Shown here: piece after piece, positions 9,665 through 18,904 of the stretch
Layout: each line of letters begins with the position of its first letter
Position numbering within the stretch: the first letter of the stretch is position 1
Origin: Acidimicrobiia bacterium
GTDB lineage: Bacteria; Actinomycetota; Acidimicrobiia; Spongiisociales; ZC4RG35
Direction of reading: 5' to 3'
Length of the DNA stretch: 39,708 bases
Assembly: GCA_026989215.1 (NCBI GenBank)
Contig: JALSJV010000320.1
Coordinates: 1-39,708 of the forward strand
The notes under the pieces: generated by a model
What the model saw: only the letters and a program-made list of their open reading frames with translations
Told to the model about the DNA's origin: nothing
The model's database searches: none
Program-made: the position numbers and the translations under genes

Positions 9665-11685
9665 CAGTCACCTCCTTCGGGGGTCTGGTCGGCACCGGAG
9701 AGGGGGAGGGTAAGGGTTACGGTGGTCCCCGAACCGGGCACCGAGTCGATCTCCACCGAGCCGCCGTGGTTCTGGACGATGGCGTCGACGATGGCCAGCC
9801 CGAGCCCCGTCCCCTGGATCTGGCGGGACCGGGCGTTCGCCGCCCGAAAGAACCGGTCGAAGACCCGGTCCAGGTCCTCGGGGGGGATCCCGATCCCGGT
9901 GTCGACGACCTCCACCACCGCCTGGTCACCGCGCCGGGCGGACCGGATCGTCACCCGGCCTCCGGCGGGAGTGAACTTCACGCCGTTGCTCGCCAGGTTG
10001 GAGATGGCCATCTCCAACTGCTGGGGATCCCCCGGCACCACCAGCACCTCGTCGGCGTTCTCCACGACGAGCTCCACCCCAGCGTCCGCGGCCCGGACCG
10101 CCACCGCCTCCCGCACCTGCTCGATCACCTCGGCCAGGACCACGGGGAGCCGGAGGTCTTCGCGGCCCCGCTCCAGGCGGGCGAGTTGGAGGATCTCGTT
10201 GATCAGCTCCAGGAGGCGGTCCCCGTTCCGGAGGACGATGTCGAGGGCCTCCGCCTGCTCCTCGTTGATCGGCCCGAAGGACCCTTCGATCATCAGCTCC
10301 AGATATCCGATGATCGACGTGAGGGGGGTGCGGAGTTCGTGCGACACGTTGGAGATGAGCGCCTCCTTCATCTCCTCCACCGCCAGGCGGTCGGTGAGGT
10401 CCCGGGCGACCACCGCCAGGTACGGGCGACGTCCGTCGCCCGAGATGGTGAAGGCCGCCAGCGACACCGGGACCTCCTCTCCGTCACGGCCCAGCACCGC
10501 CGACTCGCCGGCCCAGGTCCCCTCCTCGGCGACCGCGGGGAGGATCACCTCCCGTACCTGGCGGGCGGCCCACGGGGGACAGAGGTCGGCGAGCCCGCGC
10601 CCGTCGAGGGGTTCGAGGCGACCCATCCCCACCATGCGGCGCCCCCCACGGTTGAGGTACTTGAGTCCGCCGTCGATCGTCCCCCAGGCGATGAGGTCGG
10701 GGGCGGCGTCGAGGATCTCCGCCGCCCGGGCGACCGCCCGCTGGGCTTCGATCCGTTCGGTCACGTCCCGGAACACGGCGATGAGATGACGGGCGTCGCC
10801 CATCGTGACCGGCGCCACCGACGCCTCCGCCGGGAAGGTGTGCCCGTCGGTCCGCACCGCCTCGATCATCAACGGCTCGTCGAGCGGGTCGCCCCGACGC
10901 ACGATCCGTGACAGTCGGGTGGTCATCCCCTTCCGTTGGCGCTCCGAGACGAAGTCGACGATCGGGCGCCCCACGGGCTCGGTCCCCAAAAGGTCACGGG
11001 CGGCGGGGTTCGACCGGACGATCCGGCCCTGCTCGTCGACCACCAACAACCCGTCCGGCGCCGAGTCGAACAGCGCGGTGAGGAAGGCGGCGGTGTCCTC
11101 CAGGGCGGCGATCGCCCGGTCCCGGGCCCGGGTGGACTGGATCGCCTCGACGATCGAGGCGCAGGCCGAGAGGAGCGGTTGCAGGGCGTCGGCGAGCTCC
11201 CGTCGGTAGGGACGGGTGGGAGCGGTGACTCCCATCACGCCGACGAGGCGGTCCACCGAGGTGAGGGGCAGGCCGAGGAAACCGTCGATCGGCCCGAAGC
11301 GTCCCGTCTCCACCGCCCCCTGGCCGAGCCGGACCGTGGCGGGGAGCACCAACGGCTCACCGGTGGCGATCACCTGGGAGATGAGCAGACCGATGTCGGG
11401 GTGGGGCGCCACCGGGTCGCCGTTCCCGCCCAACCAGCGCATCGCCCGGGTCTCGAAACTGGGCAGGCCCCGATCGGTGAGGTCCACCTCCCCGATGAAG
11501 CCGTAGGAGGATTCGGTCGTCCTGAGGACGGCATCGAGCAGGAGCCGCCACATGGTGGCGGGGTCGCCGTGGCTGACGTACTCGCGTTGCACCGCCACGA
11601 TCTCCCGGAGGATGACCGCGTCGAAGCCCGGAGGCAGCGCGTCGGCGACGTCGCCGGCGCGCGACTGTTCATGGACCTGCTCCAC
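9664..11685 (-). CDS. Sensor histidine kinase (GAF-PAS-PAS-HisKA-HATPase)
   Basis: A 673-aa hybrid-free sensor kinase without obvious membrane segments, so probably cytoplasmic. Order: a GAF domain (about 20-165), a PAS domain (about 190-305), a second PAS domain (about 315-430), then the HisKA dimerisation helix with phosphorylated His449 in VSHELRTP, and a C-terminal ATPase domain with the N box (SNGVKFTP), G1 (DTGIGIPP) and G2 (GTGLGLAIV). The start is uncertain. The GTG at 11685 has GGGAG about 5 nt upstream and is preferred; an in-frame GTG at 11757 would add 24 residues of low complexity. It is divergent from argS. The receiver-only partner follows with a one-base overlap. The GAF and PAS domains suggest sensing of a small ligand, redox state or light; no cofactor residue can be assigned by eye. 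Confidence 0.93.
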   Translation of the reverse strand: MEQVHEQSRAGDVADALPPGFDAVILREIVAVQREYVSHGDPATMWRLLLDAVLRTTESSYGFIGEVDLTDRGLPSFETRAMRWLGGNGDPVAPHPDIGLLISQVIATGEPLVLPATVRLGQGAVETGRFGPIDGFLGLPLTSVDRLVGVMGVTAPTRPYRRELADALQPLLSACASIVEAIQSTRARDRAIAALEDTAAFLTALFDSAPDGLLVVDEQGRIVRSNPAARDLLGTEPVGRPIVDFVSERQRKGMTTRLSRIVRRGDPLDEPLMIEAVRTDGHTFPAEASVAPVTMGDARHLIAVFRDVTERIEAQRAVARAAEILDAAPDLIAWGTIDGGLKYLNRGGRRMVGMGRLEPLDGRGLADLCPPWAARQVREVILPAVAEEGTWAGESAVLGRDGEEVPVSLAAFTISGDGRRPYLAVVARDLTDRLAVEEMKEALISNVSHELRTPLTSIIGYLELMIEGSFGPINEEQAEALDIVLRNGDRLLELINEILQLARLERGREDLRLPVVLAEVIEQVREAVAVRAADAGVELVVENADEVLVVPGDPQQLEMAISNLASNGVKFTPAGGRVTIRSARRGDQAVVEVVDTGIGIPPEDLDRVFDRFFRAANARSRQIQGTGLGLAIVDAIVQNHGGSVEIDSVPGSGTTVTLTLPLSGADQTPEGGD

Positions 11686-11797
11686 GGCTCTCCCGTCGGC
11701 ACCCCGGCTGTGCGCTTGCGCGGCGCGACCGGTCGACGACACCGCCGACGACCCCACCCGACCCGGTGCCGCCGTCTTGGATCCCGCGCCGCGGCCC

Positions 11798-11803
11798 TAA
11801 GCT
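11798..11803 (+). promoter_or_regulatory. Leaderless -10 box of argS
   Basis: TAAGCT fits TANNNT and ends 8 nt before the ATG at 11812. The bases in between (TCCCGCCC) contain no ribosome binding site, so the transcript probably starts at the A of the start codon. Confidence 0.5.
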
Positions 11804-11811
11804 TCCCGCCC

Positions 11812-13578
11812 ATGCCGCTGCGCGCCCACCTCTCCGGGATCGTCGGCGACGCCTTCGCGTCGCTGGGTCTCGACCGTGGACTCGGCGAGGTCGTGCCCGC
11901 CACCCGCCCCGAGTTCGGCGACTTCCAGTGCAACGGGGCGATGGCGGCGGCGAAGGCCGCCGGGCGGCCACCCCGGGAGATCGCCGCCGAGATCGCCGAG
12001 ATCGTCGGTCGGGCCCCCGAGGTCGCCGCCGTGGACGTCGCCGGACCCGGATTCATCAACCTGACGGTGGCGGACCACCATCTCGGTTCCGAGGTGGACG
12101 CCCTCACCCGGGACGAACGGCTCGGGGTCCCCCCCACCGACCGGCCCGAGACGGTGGTCGTCGACTACGGCGGCCCGAACGTGGCCAAGCCGATGCACGT
12201 GGGTCACCTGCGGGCGACCATCATCGGCGACTCGGTGGCCCGGATCTTCGACTTCGTCGGCCACCGGGTCATCCGCGACCCCCATTTCGGGGACTGGGGC
12301 CTCCAGATGGGCATGCTCATCGTCGAGCTGCAGCGGCGCCGCCCCGACCTCCCCTACTTCGACCCCGACTTCACCGGACCCTACCCGGAGGAGCCGCCGG
12401 TGACCCTGGACGACCTCCAGGAGATGTACCCGGAGGTCGCCGCCCGCTGCGCCGACGATCCCGAATGGGCGGCCAAGGCCCGCCGGGCCACCGTGGAGCT
12501 CCAGCAGGGGCGCCCCGGCTACCGGGCACTGTGGGAGCACATGGTGCGGGTCTCCCAGGAGAGCCAGCGCCGCGACTTCGCCGATCTCGGCGTCACCTTC
12601 GACGTGTGGTACAGCGAGTCCACGGTCCACGATCGGGTCGGGCCGATGATCGAGCGGCTCCGCCGCGACGGCTTCGCAGAGGAGAGCGAAGGCGCCCTCA
12701 TCATCAGGGTCGACCGTCCCGACGACACCCGGGAGATCCCACCCCTGATCCTGGTGACCACCGACGGCGGCTACCTGTACGGCACGACCGACCTGGCCAC
12801 CATCGAGATGCGGGTCCAGGACATGGGCGCCCGGCTCATCCTCTACGTCGTCGACGCCCGCCAGTCCGACCATTTCGAGCAGGTGTTCCGGGCCGCCCGG
12901 AAGACCGGGATCGCGCCTGCCGACGTGGGTCTGGAGCACATCAGATTCGGGACCATGAACGGGCCCGACGGCAAGCCCTTCAAGACCCGGGAAGGCGGCG
13001 TGGTCCGACTCCGGGACCTGATCGAGATGGTCACCGCCGCCGCCGAGCGACGCCTCGAGGAGGCCGACATCGCCCGCGACTACCGCGCCGAGGAACGCAG
13101 CCGGATCGCCCGCCAGGTGGGGTTGGCCGCCCTGAAATTCGGAGATCTCATCAACAACCGGGTCTCGGACTACGTGTTCGACCTCGACCGCTTCACCAGC
13201 TTCGAGGGCAAGACGGGACCGTACCTCCAGTACGGAGCGGTCCGGATCCAATCGATCCTCCGCAACGCCGCCGCACGGGGGATGGAGCCGGGCCCGATCG
13301 TCCCGCCGTCCGTCGACGCCGAGCGGACCCTCATGCTGTGGCTGACCCGACTCCCCGACGTGGTTGCCCGGGCCCTCGACCTCCGGGCCCCGAACGGAGT
13401 CGCCGAGTTCGCCTACGACCTCACGTCGGTGTTCAACCGTTTCTACGAGCGCTGCCACATCCTCGGTGAGGAAGATCCGGCCCGCCGGGCGTCGTGGCTG
13501 TCCCTCGTTCGCCTCACCCTCGACGAACTGTCGCTGCTGCTGGGGCTCCTGGGCATCGACGTCCCCGACCGGATGTGA
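11812..13578 (+). CDS. argS: Arginyl-tRNA synthetase
   Basis: Charges tRNA-Arg with arginine; an essential class Ia synthetase. The 588-aa product is close to the E. coli enzyme in length. The N-terminal Add1 domain (about 1-100) recognises the tRNA. The HIGH motif is HVGH at residues 129-132, within a typical GGPNVAKPMHVGHLRAT stretch. The KMSK equivalent is the ArgS-specific variant in GPDGKPFKTREGG. The DALR anticodon-binding domain makes up the C-terminus (YLQYGAVRIQSI onward). The ATG at 11812 is chosen because Add1 homology begins there and a TANNNT box lies 8 nt upstream. The reading frame is open further upstream, but that part is low-complexity and lies opposite the kinase gene. Confidence 0.97.
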   Translation: MPLRAHLSGIVGDAFASLGLDRGLGEVVPATRPEFGDFQCNGAMAAAKAAGRPPREIAAEIAEIVGRAPEVAAVDVAGPGFINLTVADHHLGSEVDALTRDERLGVPPTDRPETVVVDYGGPNVAKPMHVGHLRATIIGDSVARIFDFVGHRVIRDPHFGDWGLQMGMLIVELQRRRPDLPYFDPDFTGPYPEEPPVTLDDLQEMYPEVAARCADDPEWAAKARRATVELQQGRPGYRALWEHMVRVSQESQRRDFADLGVTFDVWYSESTVHDRVGPMIERLRRDGFAEESEGALIIRVDRPDDTREIPPLILVTTDGGYLYGTTDLATIEMRVQDMGARLILYVVDARQSDHFEQVFRAARKTGIAPADVGLEHIRFGTMNGPDGKPFKTREGGVVRLRDLIEMVTAAAERRLEEADIARDYRAEERSRIARQVGLAALKFGDLINNRVSDYVFDLDRFTSFEGKTGPYLQYGAVRIQSILRNAAARGMEPGPIVPPSVDAERTLMLWLTRLPDVVARALDLRAPNGVAEFAYDLTSVFNRFYERCHILGEEDPARRASWLSLVRLTLDELSLLLGLLGIDVPDRM

Positions 13579-13604
13579 CGGGCACCGTCTCCCCGTATCG
13601 CTCC

Positions 13605-13610
13605 TAGGCT
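13605..13610 (+). promoter_or_regulatory. Leaderless -10 box of the GNAT gene
   Basis: TAGGCT ends 6 nt before the GTG at 13617, and no Shine-Dalgarno sequence is present. It lies in the short gap after argS, giving the acetyltransferase its own promoter. Confidence 0.45.
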
Positions 13611-13616
13611 GAGCCG

Positions 13617-14489
13617 GTGGACATCCATCTGCGACCGGGACGTCCCGACGACGTCGACGCGATCCGCGCCTTCACCGCGGCCACCTTCGAATGGGGTGAC
13701 TACGTGGGTGAGCGGTACCTGGAGTGGCTGGAGGAGGACGACTCGCTCGTGGTCGTCGCCACCGACGCCGACGACCGGCCGGTGGCGGTCTCACGGGTGA
13801 TCCTGGTCTCGGCGACCGAGGCCTGGTTCCAGGCCGCCCGGGTGCATCCGGAGTGGCGACGGCGCGGGATCGGATCGATGCTGGGCGACCACATGATCTC
13901 GTGGGCCCGGGACCGGGGGGCACGGATCGCCCGCCTCCTCACCGAGGACTGGAACGTGGCGGCCATCGCGCAGGTGACGAAACACGGGTGGAGACCCGTC
14001 GCCCGGTTCGCCTACGTCACCCAGGAGCTCGGCTCCGAGCCCCAGCCCACATCCAACGGAGGCCGTCGGGTGCCGGGACCCGAACGACTCATCCCCGCTC
14101 CGCTCGCCGAGGCGGAACCGGCGTGGATGGTCTGGTCGACGACCGGGGCGGCGACCGTCGCCCACCAGCTCTTCCCGATCGGATGGGCGTTCCGGGCGAT
14201 GCGGATCGACCACGTCCGGGCGGCGGCACGACGCCACGAGCTGTGGCAGGCGCCGTCGGGCTGGGTGATCGGCACCTCGAACGAACAGGCCTGGCATGTC
14301 TCCTGGGTGGCGACGACCGACGGGGACGTCCGGCGGCTCGTGCGGGCGGTGGTCGACCGGGCCGCCGACCTCGACGCCCATCGCCTCACGATGCTCGTCC
14401 CTCGCTGGGAGCCGCTGATGGACGCCGTCACCGACCTCGGCTTCGCCGTCTCCCCCTCGACCGTCTACGCCCTGGCCCTCACGGCGTGA
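13617..14489 (+). CDS. GNAT-family N-acetyltransferase
   Basis: A 290-aa protein. The first 140 residues form a GNAT fold with the acetyl-CoA pyrophosphate loop RRRGIGSML (near residue 80), preceded by the usual strand ARVHPEW. Residues about 150-290 look like a second, degenerate GNAT-like half without the loop. Tandem GNAT proteins of this size are common in actinobacteria; substrates are rarely known. The GTG start is supported by the TAGGCT box 6 nt upstream, and the fold begins right at the N-terminus (IHLRPGRPDD). Its last 11 bases overlap the 3' end of the convergent membrane-protein gene. Confidence 0.85.
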   Translation: MDIHLRPGRPDDVDAIRAFTAATFEWGDYVGERYLEWLEEDDSLVVVATDADDRPVAVSRVILVSATEAWFQAARVHPEWRRRGIGSMLGDHMISWARDRGARIARLLTEDWNVAAIAQVTKHGWRPVARFAYVTQELGSEPQPTSNGGRRVPGPERLIPAPLAEAEPAWMVWSTTGAATVAHQLFPIGWAFRAMRIDHVRAAARRHELWQAPSGWVIGTSNEQAWHVSWVATTDGDVRRLVRAVVDRAADLDAHRLTMLVPRWEPLMDAVTDLGFAVSPSTVYALALTA

Positions 14490-15060
14490 AGAACAACATC
14501 GTGGCGAGGGCCCACACCAGGTAGACGGGGACCGTCTCCAGCCCGGGCCAGCGCCGAGACCAGCCGCGCCAGTCGATCAGCCAGGCGAGGGGGGCACCGA
14601 GGAAGCCGGTGACGAATCCTGCCCGGCCGACGGCACGGATCACCTCCACACTCTCCTGGATCGGCATGGTGAGGTCGACGACGAGGGGCTGCATCTGGTC
14701 GGCGGCGACCAGGAGCAACACCGCCATCACGAAGGCTCCGCCGGCGCGGGCGCCGAGCGCCTCCAACGGCTCGAAGGCCACCAGCCGGTAGGCGGCCCGC
14801 ATCGAGCCCTCCGAGGTGATCCCGAGACCGAAGGCCCCGACGACGGCGATCACCAGCCCGGAGCCGAGGGTGGCCGCCGTCGAGAGGTCGAGTTCCCGGC
14901 CGATGATGCCGAGCCCGCCGAGGACCACGGTGACCGCCAGCCCGACCAGCGCCACGCCGAGCACCATCATCGCCACGTCCAACATCGCCCGCAGTCCGGC
15001 CACCACGAGCTCCAGGTAGCGTCGCCAACCGGCGACGGTCGGTGCCGCCATCGCCCTCAC
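14479..15060 (-). CDS. Hypothetical integral membrane protein of the glycolate oxidase operon
   Basis: A 193-aa protein with about five hydrophobic helices by eye: one near 27-52, a second around the Gly/Val-rich LGSGLVIAVVG stretch, then MAVLLLVAA, GFLGAPLAWLI and a C-terminal YLVWALATMLFF. I do not recognise the family. The GTG at 15060 is chosen because GGAGG lies 7 nt upstream and it overlaps the glcF stop codon as GTGA, a sign of coupled translation; an ATG three codons later (15051) is the alternative. As last gene of the glcDEF operon it could serve transport or membrane docking, but nothing in the sequence proves this. Confidence 0.7.
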   Translation of the reverse strand: MRAMAAPTVAGWRRYLELVVAGLRAMLDVAMMVLGVALVGLAVTVVLGGLGIIGRELDLSTAATLGSGLVIAVVGAFGLGITSEGSMRAAYRLVAFEPLEALGARAGGAFVMAVLLLVAADQMQPLVVDLTMPIQESVEVIRAVGRAGFVTGFLGAPLAWLIDWRGWSRRWPGLETVPVYLVWALATMLFFTP

Positions 15061-16307
15061 CCACCGACCTCCGACCGGATCCGACCCGTCGATTCCACCA
15101 ACGCCTCCCAGTACAACTCCACCGGATGCGCGACCCGGTATGCAGGTCCCAGCAGGGAACGGAGCTGCATCTCGCACCCCGGGTTCGCCGACGCGACGAT
15201 CGTCGATCCCGACGTCCGGATCTGATCGGCCTTCCGTTCGCCCAGCTCGAGGGACGTGTCGGGACGCAGGATGGCATATGTCCCCGCCGCGCCGCAGCAC
15301 ATCGCGTCCACGTCGATCTCCACGGGTTCGTATCCGGCCGCCCGGAGGATGGTGCGGGGAGCTTCGATGATCCGCTGGGCGTGACGGAGATGGCATGGGT
15401 CCTGGACGGCCACGGGTCCTCGGGGAAGGGCGAGACGCGGCAGCAGGTCCCCTTCGATGAGCTCCGCCACCAGCTCGGTGACGTCCCGCACCCGCTCCGC
15501 CAGTCCGGCACCCGCCTCACCGGCCCAGTGTCCGTACTCCTTGAGGTGGGCGGAGCACCCGGCGGCATCCGCCACCACCAGGTCGGCCCCGGCGAAGGCG
15601 ACCACGTTGCGCCGGGCCATCCGATGGGCGTCGGCGGCGTGGCCGTCGTGGGCGGCCAACGCCCCGCAGCAGGTCTGCCGGCGGGGCACCACCACCCGGT
15701 ACCCGGCCCGACGCAGCAGCCCCACCGTGGCCTCGTGCACCTGGGGAAACCACGGTTCCATCACACAGCCTGCCAGCAGCGCCACCGTCCCCCGCACCTC
15801 ACCGACGGGTTCGGCTCGCCGTCCGACCCACCGCTCCCGACCTTCGAGGCGTCGCAGACCGGCGAAGGACCGACGGATCGGGCCGGGAAGGATGCGTCCT
15901 ACCCCCGTGCGCTGGGCGACGGCGGCCACCGCCGTGGCCGCCGCCACCGCCGTGCGGTTCCCCAGGGCCCGACCCAGCAGCCACCTCCGGAGCCTCCTGG
16001 CTCGGGTCGGGTGCTGGACGGCGATCTCGGCCCGCGCACCCTCCAGGAGTCGCCCGTAGGGGGTGAGGCCCGGGCAGACCGCCTCGCAGGCTCGACAGCC
16101 GAGACAGAAGTCGATGATCTCGGCGAAGACGTCGTCGACCTCGGCGACGCCCTCCAGGACGGCCGACATCGCCATCAGCCTGCCCCGTGGCGATGCGGTC
16201 TCCATGCCGGTGAGCCGAAAGGTGGGACAGTGGGGGAGGCAGAGCCCGCACTGCACACAGGTCGACAGCTCGGTGCGGGTCGGCGCCTCGGCGGTGACGT
16301 AACCCAT
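15057..16307 (-). CDS. glcF: Glycolate oxidase iron-sulfur subunit
   Basis: The electron-transfer subunit of the membrane-associated glycolate (or related 2-hydroxyacid) dehydrogenase. The 416-aa chain has two 4Fe-4S ferredoxin motifs at the N-terminus, with cysteines at 17, 20, 23, 27 and at 68, 71, 74, 78. Two CCG domains follow, with GCVMEPWF/TCCGALA and DPCHLRHA/MCCGAAG. Length and order match GlcF. The ATG at 16307 overlaps the glcE stop codon by one base (TGATG) and has GGGAGG 6 nt upstream. Its own stop codon overlaps the GTG of the next gene. Confidence 0.92.
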   Translation of the reverse strand: MGYVTAEAPTRTELSTCVQCGLCLPHCPTFRLTGMETASPRGRLMAMSAVLEGVAEVDDVFAEIIDFCLGCRACEAVCPGLTPYGRLLEGARAEIAVQHPTRARRLRRWLLGRALGNRTAVAAATAVAAVAQRTGVGRILPGPIRRSFAGLRRLEGRERWVGRRAEPVGEVRGTVALLAGCVMEPWFPQVHEATVGLLRRAGYRVVVPRRQTCCGALAAHDGHAADAHRMARRNVVAFAGADLVVADAAGCSAHLKEYGHWAGEAGAGLAERVRDVTELVAELIEGDLLPRLALPRGPVAVQDPCHLRHAQRIIEAPRTILRAAGYEPVEIDVDAMCCGAAGTYAILRPDTSLELGERKADQIRTSGSTIVASANPGCEMQLRSLLGPAYRVAHPVELYWEALVESTGRIRSEVGG

Positions 16308-17425
16308 CAACGACCTCCCGGAAGGCGTCCTGGGGCGAGGATGTGGGCAGGGTCGAAGGCGGCCATGAGTCGTCGCTGCAACGCCATGCCGGAGGGCGGA
16401 GTTCCCCACGGGTCGAGACGTTCGTAGACGCTTTGGTCCTCGGCATGCTCCAACACCAACGCACCGCCCGCCTCCTCCGCCCAACCTCGGAGCTCGGCGA
16501 CGGCGGCGGCGTCGAACCTTCCCGCACATCGGAGATGCCCGACGCCGTGCTCGGCGACGAAGACCCAGTCTGCGGGGAGACGTCCGATCCCCTCGGAGAC
16601 CAGGGCGGGCGGCACCCGCAGCGACCACACCGTCTCCCCCTGCGGAGGGTCGGGCCATGCAAAGCCCTCCGTCGCCACCCCGTCCACCCGCTCGGCTTCG
16701 GACTGGACCTCGGCCTCCGTCCCGGCCAGGTAGACGGAGACCCCGTCTCGTGTCTCGAGGACCGCCACCGGCCTGAACAGGGTCTGGAGGGCCCGTTCGG
16801 CGTCGTCGACCGTGACGGTGGCACGTCGCTCCGCCAGCGGCCAGAGCTTGAAGCACACCGAGACGATCACCCCCAGGCTCCCGAAGGAGCCGGCGACCAG
16901 GCGGGGAATGTCGTACCCGGTGACGTTCTTCACCACCCGTCCACCGCCCCGGACGACCCGCCCGTCGCCCGTGACGATCGTCGCCTCCAACAGCCGGTCC
17001 CGGGTCGGACCGTACCGGTGCCGTCGGTACCCGGAGATGGCGGCCGCCACCACCCCTCCGACCGTCGCCGGACCGCCCCATTCCGGGAGGGCGGCGGTCT
17101 GGCCCCGCTCGGCGAGCATCGCCTCGACCGCGGCGACGGTGACGCCCCCCTCGACGACGAGGGTGAGGTCGTCGGGCTCCCATGCCACGATCCGGTCGAG
17201 CGCGGCGGTGGAGATCACGACGTCCGGCTCGACCCGATGTCCGATGCCTTGATGGGTGCCCCCTCCCCAGACGAGGACGCGAGCCCGCAGGTCGCTCGCC
17301 GTCTCCAGGATCGCGGCCGTCTCCTCGACGTCGCCGGGCGCCAGAACCAGCTCCGTCGGTGGGACGACGGCCGCCAGCTCTCCGGGGGCGCGCGGGAACG
17401 ACGCGAAGGCGTCGGCGATGCTCAC
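16307..17425 (-). CDS. glcE: Glycolate oxidase FAD-binding subunit
   Basis: A 372-aa FAD-binding protein of the FAD_binding_4 (PCMH) type. The flavin-binding region has VWGGGTHQGIG (about 52-62) and GGPATVGG, followed by GRVVKNVTGYDIPRL and GSFGSLGVI, as in GlcE. The C-terminal part is less conserved, as expected for this short subunit that lacks the full substrate cap of GlcD. It starts 10 nt after the glcD stop codon, with GAGGG-type ribosome site bases upstream, and ends in a one-base overlap with glcF. Confidence 0.92.
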   Translation of the reverse strand: MSIADAFASFPRAPGELAAVVPPTELVLAPGDVEETAAILETASDLRARVLVWGGGTHQGIGHRVEPDVVISTAALDRIVAWEPDDLTLVVEGGVTVAAVEAMLAERGQTAALPEWGGPATVGGVVAAAISGYRRHRYGPTRDRLLEATIVTGDGRVVRGGGRVVKNVTGYDIPRLVAGSFGSLGVIVSVCFKLWPLAERRATVTVDDAERALQTLFRPVAVLETRDGVSVYLAGTEAEVQSEAERVDGVATEGFAWPDPPQGETVWSLRVPPALVSEGIGRLPADWVFVAEHGVGHLRCAGRFDAAAVAELRGWAEEAGGALVLEHAEDQSVYERLDPWGTPPSGMALQRRLMAAFDPAHILAPGRLPGGR

Positions 17426-17435
17426 GCCCTCGCCC

Positions 17436-18854
17436 TCATATCCAGGCCCCTTCGGGGACGGGGCGGCCGAAGTCGAAGCAGCGGGATCCGGCGGGCAGGA
17501 TCTTCTCGGGATTGAACCTCCCGTCGGGATCGAAGACCTCTTTGAGCCGAGCCTGGGCGTCGAGGTCCACCGGCGTGAACATGAGGTGCATCAGGTCCCG
17601 CTTCTCCTTTCCGATCCCGTGCTCTCCCGAGAGCACCCCGCCGTTGCGTACGCAGAGCTCGACGAGTTCGTCGGCGGCGGCGTGGACCCGGTCGAGGGCT
17701 CCCGGCTCGGAGGCGTCGAACATCATCAACGGATGGAGGTTGCCGTCTCCGGCGTGAAAGACGTTCATCATCGTCAGGCCGTAGCGCTCGCCGATCTCGT
17801 AGACCTCCCGCATGGTCTCGACCAGCTTGGTGCGGGGCACCACGGTGTCGTGCAGGTAGTAGTCGGGAGCGGCCTGGGCGACGGCACCGAAGGCGGATTT
17901 CCGTCCCTTCCACAGGAGGGTCCGCTCTGCCTCGTCGCGCGCGACCCGAATCTCCCGTGCCCGGTGTCCCCTCGCCACCTGGCGGATGACGTCGGCCTCG
18001 GCCTCCACCGCCGGGGTGTCGCCGGTCACCTCGGCGAGGAGGATGGCGGCGGCGTCGGTGGGAAGGCCCGCATGGAGCCAGTTCTCCACCGCCTCGGTCA
18101 TCCGCTGGTCCATCATCTCCAGGGCGGCGGGGACGAGTCCGGCGGCGATGATGCCGGAGACGGTGGCGGCGGCGTCCTCCACCGAGTCGAAGGTGATGAG
18201 GAGGGTGCGGACGTCGGGCGGGTTGGGGGTGAGACGGACGAGGGCCTTGGTGACGATCCCCAGGGTCCCCTCCGACCCGACGATGATCCCCCGCAGATCG
18301 AGCCCGACTGGGTCGGGCGCCTTGCCGCCGGTGACGAGCACCTCGCCGTCGGCGAGCACGACCTCCAGCCCGAGGACGTGGTTGACCGTCGATCCCTCGG
18401 CCAGGCAGTGGGGACCGCCCGAGTTGTTGGCGACGTTGCCGCCGATGGTGCAGGCCGACTGCGACGACGGGTCGGGGGCGAAGTGAAGTCCGTAGGGTGC
18501 GGCGGCTCGGGACAGGTCGAGGTTGATCACCCCGGGTCCGACCCAGGCGCAGCGGTTGGCGGCGTCGATCTCGAAGATCTGGTTCATGCGGGTGGTGGCG
18601 ACGATCACCCCGCCTCCGAGGGGGACCGCCCCGCCGGCCAGACCCGTCCCCGCTCCTCGGGGGATCACGGGGACGTCGTGGCGGGCGGCGATCCGGACGA
18701 TCTCCTGAACCTCATCGGTCGTCTCCGGGAGCGCGACGACCGTCACCTCCCCCCGGTACACCCCGGCGTCCTTGCCGTAGAGGAAACGATCCAGATCCGA
18801 GGAGAGCACGCGTTCGGGCCCGAGCAGCCCGACGAGATCGGTCTGGAGGGTCAT
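17436..18854 (-). CDS. glcD: Glycolate oxidase catalytic subunit, FAD-linked
   Basis: Oxidises glycolate to glyoxylate (or D-lactate-type 2-hydroxyacids) and passes electrons through GlcE and GlcF. The 472-aa product has the PCMH FAD domain (VIPRGAGTGLAGGA near residues 65-78; TIGGNVANNSGGPHCL further on; GSEGTLGIV) and the FAD-oxidase C domain ending with NVFHAGDGNLHP and GEHGIGKEKR, which carries the metal and substrate histidines. The ATG at 18854 is chosen because TAGGCT lies 7 nt upstream with no ribosome site between; a longer frame upstream would run into the divergent promoter. First gene of glcDEF plus the membrane protein. D-lactate dehydrogenase is the main alternative, but glcE and glcF next door favour glycolate. 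Confidence 0.93.
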   Translation of the reverse strand: MTLQTDLVGLLGPERVLSSDLDRFLYGKDAGVYRGEVTVVALPETTDEVQEIVRIAARHDVPVIPRGAGTGLAGGAVPLGGGVIVATTRMNQIFEIDAANRCAWVGPGVINLDLSRAAAPYGLHFAPDPSSQSACTIGGNVANNSGGPHCLAEGSTVNHVLGLEVVLADGEVLVTGGKAPDPVGLDLRGIIVGSEGTLGIVTKALVRLTPNPPDVRTLLITFDSVEDAAATVSGIIAAGLVPAALEMMDQRMTEAVENWLHAGLPTDAAAILLAEVTGDTPAVEAEADVIRQVARGHRAREIRVARDEAERTLLWKGRKSAFGAVAQAAPDYYLHDTVVPRTKLVETMREVYEIGERYGLTMMNVFHAGDGNLHPLMMFDASEPGALDRVHAAADELVELCVRNGGVLSGEHGIGKEKRDLMHLMFTPVDLDAQARLKEVFDPDGRFNPEKILPAGSRCFDFGRPVPEGAWI

Positions 18855-18904
18855 GGTCGGCAGCCTACCGTCGCCGTCGGACCGGGAGCCGTATGCTGGG
18901 TCCC
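18855..18904. promoter_or_regulatory. Back-to-back leaderless promoters of glcD and the DUF4870 gene
   Basis: The 50-bp gap holds two -10 boxes facing opposite ways: TAGGCT on the minus strand (18862-18867), 7 nt before the glcD ATG, and TATGCT on the plus strand (18892-18897), 7 nt before the ATG at 18905. Only 24 bp separate them, so each -35 region must overlap the other promoter. Neither gene has a Shine-Dalgarno sequence. Confidence 0.55.

Noticed and set aside
8678-10789. 703-codon plus-strand frame opposite the amidase, regulator and kinase
   Set aside because: The three minus-strand genes carry complete catalytic motifs and ribosome sites; the plus frame is Ser/Arg/Pro/Thr-rich and runs through gene boundaries.
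11686-11757. Longer N-terminus for the sensor kinase (GTG at 11757)
   Set aside because: The extra 24 residues are low complexity and the ribosome site at that GTG is poor compared with GGGAG before 11685. Not fully excluded.
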